Below are positions 1-8,566 of a DNA stretch of 64,000 nt, piece by piece. Where the stretch lies: contig NZ_JAYWTM010000007.1 of NCBI RefSeq assembly GCF_036016195.1, forward strand, positions 248,001 through 312,000. Reading direction: 5' to 3'. Below the pieces are notes generated by a model, which was not told the DNA's origin, did no database searches, and worked only from the letters and a program-made list of their open reading frames with translations. Position 1 is the first letter of the stretch, and each line of letters begins with the position of its first letter. Both the position numbers and the translations under genes were made by a program. This stretch comes from Brenneria populi (GTDB lineage Bacteria > Pseudomonadota > Gammaproteobacteria > Enterobacterales > Enterobacteriaceae).

Positions 1-408
1 CAGATCCTGTACCCGATCGGACAGACGCAGGTCGAAGCCGATCTGGGGGTGTCGGCGGCAAAAATCATTAATCGCCGGAGCCACGAACTTGCGGCCAAAC
101 GGCGCGGGCGCCGTCAGGCGAATGGCGCCGCTCAGTTCCCGGCTGCCGCCGGCCGCCAGTTCCTGCAGCTCTTCCAGCGCCGCCAGCGCGACTCGCGCCC
201 GTTCGGCGATGGCGCGGCCCTCATCGGTGATACGCAGATTGCGGGTGTTACGCTCGAACAGCGTAGCGCCCAGCGCCTGTTCCAGCCGGGCTATCTGCTT
301 GCTCACGGTCTTGGGCGCCAGGTGCAGATCGCGCGCGGCGGCGGAGAAGCTCTGGCGCTTCGCCACATGCACGAAGACCGTCAGGTCATCCAGATTACGC
401 AGGGTCAT
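1..408 (-). CDS. LysR-family transcriptional regulator, partial (C-terminal part outside window)
   Basis: The reverse strand from ATG at 408 reads MTLRNLDDLTVFVHVAKRQS and stays open to the window edge (136 codons). The N-terminal winged helix-turn-helix (about residues 5-62, with SFSAAARDL and LFERNTRNL) is typical of LysR proteins, and the start of the effector-binding domain (APAPFGRKFVAPA) follows. These are DNA-binding activators or repressors. It is divergent from the DJ-1/PfpI gene at 562 and is the likely regulator of that gene and the MFS transporter behind it. The effector is unknown. Confidence 0.85.
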   Translation of the reverse strand, partial: MTLRNLDDLTVFVHVAKRQSFSAAARDLHLAPKTVSKQIARLEQALGATLFERNTRNLRITDEGRAIAERARVALAALEELQELAAGGSRELSGAIRLTAPAPFGRKFVAPAINDFCRRHPQIGFDLRLSDRVQDL

Positions 409-561
409 TTGGGTTATTCCGTAGAAAGTGTTTGTCTATTTAGGTCATTTAAAGGATATATCAAGCCCGTCAGAATGAAACGCTCTCTATTCCGCCTGTC
501 GCCGCCGTCGATCCATCTGGATGATTTTCTCGGCGGCGCGTCTCATTCTTAGGAGTTTGCG

Positions 562-1257
562 ATGATGCAACGTATTCTTTTCGTCCTCACCAGCCATGAC
601 CGCCAAGGGCCGGCCGGCGCTGACGCCGCGCCGAGCGGTTTTTATCTCTCCGAGGTCGCTCACCCGCACAAAGTCTTGAGCGATGCCGGCTACGCCGTCG
701 ATTTCGTCAGTCCCAAGGGCGGCAAGACGCATGTCGACGGCCTTGACCTGGACGATCCGGTCAATGCCGCATTCTGGAACGATACAACGCTGCGCGCCGC
801 GACCGAAGCCACGCTAGCGCCGTCCCAGGTTGATGCCGGCGCCTATGCCGCAATGTTCTACGCCGGCGGCCATGCGGCGATGTGGGACTTCCCGCACAGT
901 GCCGAGCTGGCGGCCATCGCGGTACGCATCTACGAGCGCGGCGGCGTGGTCGCGGCAGTCTGTCACGGTCCGGCCGGGCTGGTGAACCTCAGGCTGTCCG
1001 ATGGCCGCTATCTGGTCGACGGCAAAGACGTGTCGGCCTTCACCAACGATGAGGAGCGCGCGGTCGGCCTGTACGACACCGTACCGTTCCTGCTGGCGGA
1101 CGCATTGCGAAAGCGCGGCGCCCGGCACCTTGCCGCGCCGAACTTCCAGGCGCGGGTGGTGGTGAGCGAACGTCTGCTGACGGGCCAGAACCCGGCATCG
1201 GCCAAGGGCGTGGCTGAAGCGATGCTGCCGCTGCTGACGGCGGAGAAGAAGGGGTGA
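562..1257 (+). CDS. DJ-1/PfpI family protein (type 1 glutamine amidotransferase-like)
   Basis: A 231-residue cytosolic protein of the DJ-1/PfpI superfamily. The nucleophile elbow AVCHGP puts the reactive cysteine at C134 with H135 beside it, and the conserved acidic partner is probably E31 (LSEVAHP). The FYAGGHAAMWDF segment matches the HchA-like subgroup, whose members act as glyoxalases, protein deglycases or stress chaperones. Which activity applies here cannot be told from sequence. AGGAG lies about 7 nt before the ATG. Only 3 nt separate it from the downstream MFS gene, so the two are probably co-transcribed under the divergent LysR regulator. Confidence 0.85.
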   Translation: MMQRILFVLTSHDRQGPAGADAAPSGFYLSEVAHPHKVLSDAGYAVDFVSPKGGKTHVDGLDLDDPVNAAFWNDTTLRAATEATLAPSQVDAGAYAAMFYAGGHAAMWDFPHSAELAAIAVRIYERGGVVAAVCHGPAGLVNLRLSDGRYLVDGKDVSAFTNDEERAVGLYDTVPFLLADALRKRGARHLAAPNFQARVVVSERLLTGQNPASAKGVAEAMLPLLTAEKKG

Positions 1258-1260
1258 GCT

Positions 1261-2448
1261 ATGAATGAGCGCATGCCTTCGGTTATCTATGTCTTCGCGT
1301 TCTGCGCCTTCGCGCTGGGTTTCACCGAGTTCGTCACCATCGGTCTGGTGTCCACGATTTCCGCCGGCCTGCATGCCAGCGTCAGCCAGGTGGGAACGGC
1401 GGTGACGGCCTATGCGCTGGGCGCGGCGATCGGCGCGCCGGGTCTGACGGCGCTGGCCGCGCGCTGGCCGCGCAAGCGCTTGCTGCTGCTGGCGATGGGG
1501 CTGTTCACGTTGGGCAATACGGCGGTCAGCCTATCCGATGCGCTGATGTCGATGCTAGCGGCCCGCTTTGTCTCGGGGCTGGGGCACGGCGTGTTCCTGG
1601 CCGTATCGTCCAGCGTTGCCGCGCAGCTGGCGGGGCGGCATCGGTCCGGCGCGGCGGTGGCCGTGGTATTCGGCGGGCTCACGCTGGCGCTGGCGCTGGG
1701 CGTGCCGCTCGGCACCTACCTGGGCGGCGTTTTGCGCTGGCAGGTCATCTTCCTGGCGGTGGCGGCGTGCGGGGCCGGCGGTTTTCTGGGGTTGCTGGTC
1801 ATGATGCCGAGGGATCGCAACGATGCCTCGGCGCAGGCCAGGGCGATGGACGGCCTGAAAGCCCTGTGCAATTCGTCTTTGCTGGCCGCGGCGGGCATTA
1901 CCGTGCTGGCCTATGCGGGATCGTTCGCGCTCTACACTTATATTTCGCCCATTCTGCTGCGGGTGACGAGCGTCAGCGAGAGCACGGCCAGCCTGCTGAT
2001 GCTGGGCTATGGCGCGATGGCGGCCATCGGCAATGCGTGGGGCGGACGATTGACCGATCGCAAGGGGGCGGATGCGGCCGTAATGATCGCGCTGGTCGGC
2101 CTGGCGGCCGTGCTGCTGGCGATCTGGCCGTCGGCGCGATCCCTGCCGCTGATGGCGTTGCTGACCGGTCTGCTGGGCGCGCTGACCTATGCGGTGGTGC
2201 CGGCTTTGCAGGCGCGGGTCATTGGGCTGTCGCATGTTCATGCGCCGCAGGCGCCGGAGGTGGCGGCCGGCCTGAACATCGCCGGATTTAATGGCGGCAT
2301 CGCGCTGGGTTCGCTGCTGGGCGGAGCCGGTTTGGAGACGATAGGATTGACCAGTACGGCATGGGTCGGCGCCCTTGCCGTGTGCCTGGGGATCGTCTGG
2401 ATGCGCTGGCAAATGCGGCGTCCGGCCTTCCTGATCGCGCGGCTTTAA
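1261..2448 (+). CDS. MFS transporter, DHA1-type (AraJ/YdhP-like)
   Basis: A 395-residue major facilitator protein with about 12 hydrophobic segments. The N-terminal FALGFTEFVTIGLV helix, the YALGAAIGAPGLTALAARWP loop 2-3 signature and FVSGLGHGVFLAV (motif C region) fit the drug:proton antiporter-1 group related to AraJ and sugar-efflux proteins. It sits in the inner membrane and probably exports small molecules; the substrate is unknown. It starts 3 nt after the DJ-1/PfpI stop, making a regulator-enzyme-exporter set common in enterobacterial stress loci. Confidence 0.85.
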   Translation: MNERMPSVIYVFAFCAFALGFTEFVTIGLVSTISAGLHASVSQVGTAVTAYALGAAIGAPGLTALAARWPRKRLLLLAMGLFTLGNTAVSLSDALMSMLAARFVSGLGHGVFLAVSSSVAAQLAGRHRSGAAVAVVFGGLTLALALGVPLGTYLGGVLRWQVIFLAVAACGAGGFLGLLVMMPRDRNDASAQARAMDGLKALCNSSLLAAAGITVLAYAGSFALYTYISPILLRVTSVSESTASLLMLGYGAMAAIGNAWGGRLTDRKGADAAVMIALVGLAAVLLAIWPSARSLPLMALLTGLLGALTYAVVPALQARVIGLSHVHAPQAPEVAAGLNIAGFNGGIALGSLLGGAGLETIGLTSTAWVGALAVCLGIVWMRWQMRRPAFLIARL

Positions 2449-2461
2449 ACATGGGCGAATT

Positions 2462-2551
2462 ATGGAGCTTCGGCATTTGCGCTGTTTTCCCGCTGTTGCC
2501 GAAAGACGCTCCCTCGTCCGTGCGGCGCCCCGTGGGTTTTCGGCATCCTCG
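2462..2551 (+). pseudogene. LysR N-terminal remnant
   Basis: From ATG at 2462 the frame reads MELRHLRCFPAVAERRSLVR and on to AAPRGFSAS, which is the start of a LysR helix-turn-helix (typically MELRHLRCFVAVAE..SLTRAA). After about 28 residues the similarity is lost. It begins 13 nt after the MFS stop, so a former regulator gene probably followed the transporter. Close by at about 2,559-2,572 is a stretch matching part of the 105-bp repeat found at 54,972 and 59,972. Confidence 0.5.
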
Positions 2552-2740
2552 GGCATAAGGCGTCCCTACGGGCTGAGGGATCCCTACACATTCGGGGGAA
2601 GAATTTCTGTCAGCGCGGTGGGCGCGCCAGCCGGCATAAATTTCCACATTCCCTTGCAAAAACGCGTGGTTTTTTTCTTGCGGAAGTTTTTTATGGCGGG
2701 CGTCCTGCCCGCCCCCTTCGGGCCGTCGCAAGCGACGTTA

Positions 2741-2763
2741 AAAAACGCTCCCGGCGTTTTTTT
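2741..2763 (+). terminator. Rho-independent terminator
   Basis: AAAACGC and GCGTTTT form a 7-bp stem with a short CCCG-type loop, followed by a run of T. It lies between the MFS/LysR-remnant region and the HMA operon and insulates the latter. The A-rich left arm means it could also act on the other strand. Confidence 0.6.
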
Positions 2764-2827
2764 ATGTTTCGGTCAACAAAAACCGGAGCCACTTGATAAA
2801 CCGCAAAGAATCCCCCCTCCATCGGCT

Positions 2828-2846
2828 GATAATGATAGCAGTTGTT
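2828..2846 (+). promoter_or_regulatory. Partial Fur-box-like sequence upstream of the HMA/P1B-ATPase operon
   Basis: GATAATGATA at 2828-2837 matches the first ten bases of the 19-bp Fur consensus exactly; over all 19 positions the match is about 13. It lies about 70-90 nt before the first gene of the candidate ferrosome operon. Fur control is an inference; the right half is poor. Confidence 0.4.
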
Positions 2847-2916
2847 TTTTTACGCTTGTCCGCTTGATTCCGGGCAGGTTTTGATGTCCGCCACGTTTGC
2901 AGATGTAGGAAGCAGT

Positions 2917-3243
2917 ATGGAGTCAGAAGAGTTAAGCGGGCTGATGATGTTACGCCGTTTCGTGACGGTGGAACACCATATACCGGGACGTATGCGTTTA
3001 CGCTTCACCAATCGGCTGATCCCCACTCTTGGCAAGGGAAAGCTGGAAAAACTAGCGGCGTTATGCCGCCCGGACGGCGTACTGCGCAGCTATCGCCTCA
3101 ATACCCAGACCGGAAGTTTGCTGCTGGAATATGACGCCGGACAAATCGATCCGGCGGTATTGACGCGGCTTTTCAGCGCGGATGATGCAGCGGCCCGGCA
3201 AGCGCTGGAACAGCTGATTCAGTCGCTCGCGCCGTCATCCTAA
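2917..3243 (+). CDS. HMA-like (HMA2-type) small protein, first gene of candidate ferrosome operon
   Basis: About 108 residues. The core VTVEHHIPGRMRLRF resembles the N-terminal HMA_2-type domain that also opens the P1B ATPase later in this operon (VHQLPGRVRLRI), with a predicted beta-alpha-beta-beta-alpha-beta fold. There is no CxxC metal site, so this is not a classical copper chaperone. I chose ATG 2917 because AGGA precedes it at good spacing; an in-frame ATG at 2884 is possible. The next gene follows 17 nt later. Role inferred: partner of the ATPase in a metal-loading membrane compartment. Confidence 0.7.
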   Translation: MESEELSGLMMLRRFVTVEHHIPGRMRLRFTNRLIPTLGKGKLEKLAALCRPDGVLRSYRLNTQTGSLLLEYDAGQIDPAVLTRLFSADDAAARQALEQLIQSLAPSS

Positions 3244-3260
3244 TCATTAAGGAATTACAT

Positions 3261-3956
3261 ATGAGCAATGATAATAGCAATCCTGCCAATCAAGGGGGGG
3301 CCTATTACCCGCCGTTCGGCTATCCTTATTATCCGCCCGTCGCTCCCGCCGCGGAGGCCGCCGCGCCGCCTCAACAGCCGCCGATGTATTGGCCGCAGCC
3401 GCCCGTGTGGTACCCGCCGCATATGATGCCGGGATTCCCGCCGATGGGATATCCGCTGCCGCCTCAACCGGGCATGCCGCCGCAGGCCATGACGCCGCCG
3501 CAACACTCGCACCATCATCAACACCATGCCCAGCCGGCGTTTGACTGGAACAATCAGGCGCAGAATATGGTGGAAAATATGATGGGCGAACAGGCCGGGA
3601 TCCTGAAAAGCATTATCGGCACCATCGGTATGGACGATAAAGAGTTCTGGAAAGGGGCGATGATCGGCGCCGCGGCCACGCTGCTGCTCACCAATGAAAG
3701 CGTGCGCAATATGCTGCTGCAAACCGTCGCCAGCACCGGCGATTTACTCAAAACCGGCGGCGCGAAGGTGAAAGACGGGGTGAAAAGCGGCGCGGAAACG
3801 CTGAAAGAGACCGCCGCGACCGGCTCAACGATTTTTCGCGATACGCTGAAAGCAGGGAAAGAGGGCTTCAACGAGTCGGTGGAGCGTCATCGCCAGCAGG
3901 CGCAGCCCGCCGCCGAGCCAGCCAGCGAGGAGCCGCGGAATGAGCAACAATCGTGA
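3261..3956 (+). CDS. Pro/Tyr-rich, His-rich protein with glycine-zipper membrane segment
   Basis: 231 residues. Residues 12-70 are rich in Pro and Tyr (YPPFGYPYYPPV), followed by a His cluster near residue 76 (HSHHHQHH) that could bind metal. A hydrophobic small-residue stretch (GAMIGAAATLLL) follows, then a helical tail with alternating charge (KVKDGVKSGAETLKETA) like YtxH or apolipoprotein-type amphipathic helices. The good RBS is AAGGA. It overlaps the next gene by 17 nt. The arrangement suggests a membrane-curving or organelle-coating protein; this is inference. Cysteines are absent. Confidence 0.65.
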   Translation: MSNDNSNPANQGGAYYPPFGYPYYPPVAPAAEAAAPPQQPPMYWPQPPVWYPPHMMPGFPPMGYPLPPQPGMPPQAMTPPQHSHHHQHHAQPAFDWNNQAQNMVENMMGEQAGILKSIIGTIGMDDKEFWKGAMIGAAATLLLTNESVRNMLLQTVASTGDLLKTGGAKVKDGVKSGAETLKETAATGSTIFRDTLKAGKEGFNESVERHRQQAQPAAEPASEEPRNEQQS

Positions 3957-4254
3957 TCGCCTCAGCCCGGTAAGCCGGGCCGTCATCGCCGGGGCGCTGG
4001 TCGGCACCACGGCGTCCTGCGTTGAACAGTGGCGGCGCTACCAGGACGGCGAGAAAACCCTGCATCAGACCGCGGCCGCCGTAGTGCGCGATGCGGCGAA
4101 AGGGGGGCTCGTGGGGGGCGCGGTGATGGCCGTCGCGGACGCCACCGCCGGCCGGCCGGTCTTGACGTTGCTGACGTTGCTGAGCGCCGGCGCCGCCGGC
4201 ATCTACCTGATGGACGCCATCAGTAAAAAGGACGTAGATAATGAAACAGCCTGA
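3940..4254 (+). CDS. Small glycine-zipper membrane protein
   Basis: 104 residues with two hydrophobic Gly/Ala-rich segments (AVIAGALVGTTAS near residue 14 and GGLVGGAVMAVADATAG in the middle, then LLTLLSAGAAGIYLM). It starts inside the previous gene and ends inside the next, so translation is coupled across the operon. No family is recognised with confidence. Proteins of this shape often line or bend small membrane compartments, which fits the P1B ATPase context. Confidence 0.6.
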   Translation: MSNNRDRLSPVSRAVIAGALVGTTASCVEQWRRYQDGEKTLHQTAAAVVRDAAKGGLVGGAVMAVADATAGRPVLTLLTLLSAGAAGIYLMDAISKKDVDNETA

Positions 4255-4543
4255 TTATCCTTATGCGTACTATCCGTACTACACGCCTTATCCTCCCGCC
4301 CAACCGCAGCCGCAGACGCCTTATCGTCAGGCGAACGGCAGCGCGCACCTGATTACCGGCGTGGTCGCCGGCGCCGCGCTAGCCTATCTGTTGAGCAACC
4401 GCGAAGTGCAGCGGGGCATCACGACGACGGCCAGCAAAGCATGGGGCACGGTGCGCGGCGAAGTGGAAGAGTTGAAGGAACGGTTGGCCGACTTACAGGC
4501 TGAACTTGAGTACTACCGCAACCGTGAACAGGATGCCGAGTGA
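4241..4543 (+). CDS. YtxH-like small membrane protein
   Basis: 100 residues. The N-terminus is Tyr/Pro rich (YPYAYYPYYTPYPP), echoing the 3261 protein. One transmembrane helix (LITGVVAGAALAYLLSN) follows, then a charged coiled coil (EVEELKERLADLQAELEYY). This is the YtxH-type layout. It overlaps the preceding gene by 14 nt and its TGA overlaps the GTG start of the ATPase. The shared YPYY repeat in two proteins of the operon suggests they interact or coat the same surface (inference). Confidence 0.6.
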   Translation: MKQPDYPYAYYPYYTPYPPAQPQPQTPYRQANGSAHLITGVVAGAALAYLLSNREVQRGITTTASKAWGTVRGEVEELKERLADLQAELEYYRNREQDAE

Positions 4544-6621
4544 TCGCTAATTTGCCTGATGCCGTTACGCGGGTGCATCAATTGCCGGGACGGGTGCGGC
4601 TGCGTATTCCGCAGATGCGCCGCTACCCGGAAAGTCTGGCCTGGCTGAAACGGCGGCTGCTCTCCTTCAGCGGGGTGAACGGAGTGCGTCTGCGTCCTGA
4701 AGCCTGTTCCGCGGTCATTACCTACGACTGCGGGCAGACCAACGGCGAAACGCTGTGGCAAAAGGCGCTGGCGCTGGACTGGCGGGAGAGCGCTTCGGGC
4801 GACTATGAGGCGGAATACAGCGGCAGCGACAATCTGCTCAATCTGGGGGGCATCGCCCTGACGCAGCTGCTGCCGCGGCGCTGGGCCGCGCTGCCGGCCC
4901 TGTTGCTCACCGCCCCCACGCTGGCCGAAGGCGCGAAAAGCGTGGCCCACGGTCAGCTGAAGGTGGAAGTGCTGGACGCTATGGCGCTGGGGCTATCGAT
5001 GGCGCGGGGCGATCACCGCACGGCGATGATCACGCAGTCGCTGTTGACGCTGGGCGAGTATCTGGAACAGGAAACCAGCCGTCATTCCGACGCGCTTTTG
5101 GCCGACCTGATGCAGCCCCGGGAACACCCGGTCTGGGTCGAACGGCAAGGCCGGCGTGAGGAAATCCAAAGCGGCGAGCTGGTCAACGGCGATCTGATGC
5201 TGCTGGGGCCGGGCGACAATATTCCCGCCGACGGCGCGGTTGTCCGCGGCGTGGGGCTGATCAACCAGTCCTCGATGACCGGCGAGGGCGTGCCGGTACG
5301 CCGGGAGCGCGGCGCCTGGGTCTACGCCGGCACGCAGGTGCAGGACGGCAATATCGTCGTCCGGGCCGAACGGGTCGGCGATGAGTCTTCCACGGCCAAT
5401 ATCCGGCGCTTTATCAGCGAGTCGTTGAGCCAGCGCAGCGAAACCCAGCGGGTGACGCAGCAAATGGCCGACCGGCGCGTCGCCATCACCATGGGCGTGG
5501 GCGCGGCGGTTTTCGCCCTGACCCGCGACTGGCAGCGCCTGGCCGCCGTATTCCTGGTGGACTACTCCTGCGCGCTGAAGCTGAGCACGCCGATTGCCTT
5601 TAAATCGATCATGAGCCGCGCGGCCCGTCAGGGGCTGTTGCTGAAGGGCGGCCGGGCGATCGAGCAGTTGGCCGCGGTCGATACCGTGGTGTTTGATAAA
5701 ACCGGCACGCTGACGTATGGCGATATGCTGGTGACCGATGTCGTCAGTTTCGATCCGCAAAGGGCTTGGGCCGAGCGCTTGCTGGCCATTGCCGCCTCGG
5801 TTGAGGAGCACAGCAACCACCCGCTGGCGAAAGCGGTGGTCGCGGCGGCGGCGCACCATGAGTTGCCGCATATTAATCATGGCGAAGTGGAGTATGTCAT
5901 CGCCCACGGTCTGCTGTCCGAGCTGGACGAACACCGGATGGTGGTGGGGAGCCGTCATTTTCTGAGTTGTCATTATGATATTGATTTTTCAGAGTTTGAA
6001 GATGAAATCAACCGGTTGGAATCGCTGGGGCGTCATCTGTTGTTCATCGGTTTGAACGAGCGGCTGGTCGGCATGATCGGCCTGCAGGATAATGTGCGGG
6101 CGGAGGCGGCCGGGGTGATCCGGCGGCTGCGCGAACTCGGCGTGAGAAACGTCGTTCTGCTGACCGGGGATAAGACCGAAAAGGCGCGGCAGCTGGCGCA
6201 GGAATTGTCCATCGACGGCTTCTTCGCCCAGGCGACGCCGGAAAGCAAGGTTGATGTGGTGCGCGATCTGCAACGGCAAGGGCGGCGCGTGTTGTTTATC
6301 GGCGACGGCATCAATGATGCGCCGGTGCTGACTCAGGCCGATGTCGGTATGGCGATGAATCAAAGTACCGAACTGGCGCAGCAGGCCGCCGATGCCGTAC
6401 TGTTGCAGGATAACCTCGACGGCGCGGCGACCGCCTGTGAACTGGCTCAGGAGGCCATGCGTCTGGTTAACAGCAACATCAAGCTGACGGAGTGGGTCAA
6501 CAGCTCGATTATGCTGGCGGCCGCCATGGGCTGGCTGAAGCCGACGGCCAGCGCGCTGCTGCACAACGGCACCACGCTGGGGGTGTTACTGCGTTCGCTG
6601 GCGGCCAAAAACCGCAGGTGA
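4540..6621 (+). CDS. P1B-type metal-transporting ATPase without CPC motif (FezB-like candidate)
   Basis: 693 residues starting at a GTG that overlaps the previous stop (GTGA). In order: an HMA_2-type domain at residues 10-65; membrane helices; actuator motif MTGEG at 246-250; membrane helix 6 with VDYSCALKLSTP (S343-C344-A345) where P1B pumps usually have CPC or SPC; phosphorylation motif DKTGT at D386; the P1B-specific HP pair at 426-427; TGDK; GDGINDAP at 587-594. All catalytic residues are present, so it should be an active pump. The SCA/KLSTP membrane motif and the neighbours match what I recall of the P1B-6 group that includes FezB of ferrosomes (iron-storage organelles). Copper or zinc export looks less likely. 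Confidence 0.85.
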   Translation: MIANLPDAVTRVHQLPGRVRLRIPQMRRYPESLAWLKRRLLSFSGVNGVRLRPEACSAVITYDCGQTNGETLWQKALALDWRESASGDYEAEYSGSDNLLNLGGIALTQLLPRRWAALPALLLTAPTLAEGAKSVAHGQLKVEVLDAMALGLSMARGDHRTAMITQSLLTLGEYLEQETSRHSDALLADLMQPREHPVWVERQGRREEIQSGELVNGDLMLLGPGDNIPADGAVVRGVGLINQSSMTGEGVPVRRERGAWVYAGTQVQDGNIVVRAERVGDESSTANIRRFISESLSQRSETQRVTQQMADRRVAITMGVGAAVFALTRDWQRLAAVFLVDYSCALKLSTPIAFKSIMSRAARQGLLLKGGRAIEQLAAVDTVVFDKTGTLTYGDMLVTDVVSFDPQRAWAERLLAIAASVEEHSNHPLAKAVVAAAAHHELPHINHGEVEYVIAHGLLSELDEHRMVVGSRHFLSCHYDIDFSEFEDEINRLESLGRHLLFIGLNERLVGMIGLQDNVRAEAAGVIRRLRELGVRNVVLLTGDKTEKARQLAQELSIDGFFAQATPESKVDVVRDLQRQGRRVLFIGDGINDAPVLTQADVGMAMNQSTELAQQAADAVLLQDNLDGAATACELAQEAMRLVNSNIKLTEWVNSSIMLAAAMGWLKPTASALLHNGTTLGVLLRSLAAKNRR

Positions 6622-6797
6622 CGGATGAACCCGCGCGCTCGGCGCTGACTGCGGACGCGAATCGTCATAACGGCGGGAAAACGGTACGGCTCCGCGCTTT
6701 CTCGCGCGATGCGCCGCAATAGCGTTTCGGCGGCCGATGCCCCTGCTCATACATACGGGCGCCGATGCTGGCGAGCCGTGCAAGAAACTTGTTTTTG

Positions 6798-6926
6798 GTC
6801 GCCGTCGAGGGCGTGCTGAAGAACGATAAAATGCTTGCCGACGGCAATTACTACAATACCCTGGTTATGGGGCGCTGGCATGACGGGGTAAAAGAGTCGC
6901 GCCGTCAAAAGGCCCGGTGTGAATAA
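6798..6926 (+). pseudogene. GNAT acetyltransferase C-terminal remnant
   Basis: An open frame reads VAVEGVLKNDKMLADG, then NYYNTLVMGRWHDG, and ends at TAA. This is the typical end of a GNAT N-acetyltransferase (EG-x5-DG-x-Y-x4-VM-x-R). The upstream part (SRARNLFLVAVEG) looks compacted and no start or acetyl-CoA-binding motif remains. It is 172 nt past the ATPase and read in the same direction. Confidence 0.5.
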
Positions 6927-6951
6927 CGAAACCGGGCCTGCAGTACGATTA

Positions 6952-8295
6952 TTAATGCTTAACCAATGTCGCGAAGTAGTAAATCAGCGGCACGGCCATG
7001 ATCCACAGCCCGATAGGGATTTCCCGCCATTTGCCGGCGATGGCCTTGATCAGAATATAGAACAGCAGGCCGCCCGCGATCCCGGTTCCGAAGCTGTTGG
7101 CGATCAGGGTAATCATCACCATCATCAGCACCGGTAATCCATCGGTAAAATTCCCCAGGTCGACTTTCCGCAAGCCGCTGAACATATTCAGACCAATCAG
7201 AATCAGCGCCGGCGCCGTGGCCTCTTTGGGGATCATCAGCGCTATCGGGGTGAACAACAGCATCAGCAGAAACATGACGGCGGCGGCCAGCGCGGTCATG
7301 CCGGTCTTGCCGCCGGCCTCGGCGGCGGCGGAGGACTCAATCAGCGCCGTCGCGGCGGGAATGCCGACCCAAGGACCCAGCGCGGCGGCGATGGAATCCA
7401 CCATAAATGGCCGGTTGATCAGCGGCATATTGCCCTCTTCGTCCAGCAGACCGGCTTCGCCGCCCACCGCCAGCGTGGTGCCCATGGTGGAAAAAAACTC
7501 CGAGGCGAAAAAGACGAACAGAAAAGGCAGGAAAGCTATGTTCAGCGCGCCCAGCATGTCGATATGGCCGAGAACCGGCGTCAACGAGTGGGGCAGGGCG
7601 ATAAAACTTGCCGGCAGCCTGGTGACGCCCGCCGGTATGCCCACCAGCGTGGCGAACAGAATGGCCCACAGGATGGCGCCCGGTATCCGCCGTGCCTGGA
7701 GCGCTATCGCCAGAAACAGTCCGCATAACGCCACCAGCGCGCCCGGTGAAAGAAAGTCGCCCAGCATCAGCGCGTTGGTTTTGGCGTTGGCCAGCACCAA
7801 ATCGGCGTTGCGAAAGCCGAGGACGGCGACAAACAGGCCGATGGAAGCGGTTAAGCCCAGCTTAATGGCTTGCGGCACGGAGCGCGTGACCACTTCACGC
7901 AGGCCGAATTTCGTCAGCAGGAAGAATAGAATTCCGGACCAGCAGGCAATGCCGAGGCCAATTTGCCAGCCGATGCCTTCACTGCCCGCCAGCGTTACGC
8001 CCACCAGCACCGAACCGCCGATTCCCGGTCCCACGATAAATGGCAGGTTGGCGTAAAACGCCATCAGCAGCGTGCCGGCGACGAAGACCAGAATAGTGCC
8101 GGTGGTGGCCGCGCCTTTATCCATGCCGCCGACGGCCAGCAGCCCCGGAATCACCACCAGTAAATAGGCGGCGGCGAGAAACCCCGTGACGCCGGCCAGA
8201 CATTCCGTTTTGGCCGTGCCGCCCCTTGAGTACAATGCGAAACGTCTTTCCAACCAGTTCCCTGATGCTGGCGTGTGAACGGTATTTTCGGCCAT
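6952..8295 (-). CDS. NCS2-family purine permease (AdeP/AdeQ-like)
   Basis: 447 residues with about a dozen hydrophobic helices; FALYSRGGTAKTECLAGVTG at the N-terminus, GPGIGGSVLVGVTL, the TMGTTLAVGGEAGLLDEEG segment and STALIESSAAAEAGGKTG-like motif (here TALIESSAAAEAGGKTG) place it in the AzgA/PurP branch of NCS2, which imports adenine, hypoxanthine or guanine with protons. It lies directly downstream of the adenine deaminase gene on the same strand, so an adenine permease is the best guess. The 270-nt gap between them holds a repeat, and it may have its own promoter. Confidence 0.88.
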   Translation of the reverse strand: MAENTVHTPASGNWLERRFALYSRGGTAKTECLAGVTGFLAAAYLLVVIPGLLAVGGMDKGAATTGTILVFVAGTLLMAFYANLPFIVGPGIGGSVLVGVTLAGSEGIGWQIGLGIACWSGILFFLLTKFGLREVVTRSVPQAIKLGLTASIGLFVAVLGFRNADLVLANAKTNALMLGDFLSPGALVALCGLFLAIALQARRIPGAILWAILFATLVGIPAGVTRLPASFIALPHSLTPVLGHIDMLGALNIAFLPFLFVFFASEFFSTMGTTLAVGGEAGLLDEEGNMPLINRPFMVDSIAAALGPWVGIPAATALIESSAAAEAGGKTGMTALAAAVMFLLMLLFTPIALMIPKEATAPALILIGLNMFSGLRKVDLGNFTDGLPVLMMVMITLIANSFGTGIAGGLLFYILIKAIAGKWREIPIGLWIMAVPLIYYFATLVKH

Positions 8296-8325
8296 TATCC
8301 GGCTCTCCTGTCGCTATATTATACT

Positions 8326-8530
8326 GGTCATACTTCAAGCTGCATGTGCGTTGGCTTTGTTACTCGGCCCATTCATAGGCCTCGCCCCGTTGGGGCCGCC
8401 GCCAGCGGCGTTCAAATCTGCTTCCGGCAGATTTGTCGCTCACCCCGGTCGCTTACTTCGGTAAGCCCATGGGGATGAATGAGAGACATCCTGTCTCCCA
8501 CCGCCGGCCAGCCTTTGGCTGGTCGAATTC
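8326..8530. repeat. Dispersed enterobacterial repeat, family A copy 1
   Basis: GTCATACTTCAAGC followed by TGCGTTGGCTTTGTTACTCG matches 56,940-56,983 with few differences. The copy here continues through several short GC-rich inverted repeats (GGCCTCGCCCCGTTGGGGCC, CTGCTTCCGGCAG) to about 8,530. It occupies the gap between the permease and ade. Similar sequences are scattered through several Enterobacterales genomes. Confidence 0.6.
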
Positions 8531-8566
8531 GCCGCAGCAATGCCGCCTTTCTGCAACTCGAATTAT

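Noticed and set aside
1555..2556. 333-residue reverse-strand ORF opposite the MFS gene
   Set aside because: Arg/Gln/His-rich mirror of a GC-rich membrane-protein gene; no RBS or domain.
4993..5973. 326-residue reverse-strand ORF opposite the P1B ATPase
   Set aside because: Composition typical of an antisense shadow; the forward frame has all P-type ATPase motifs.
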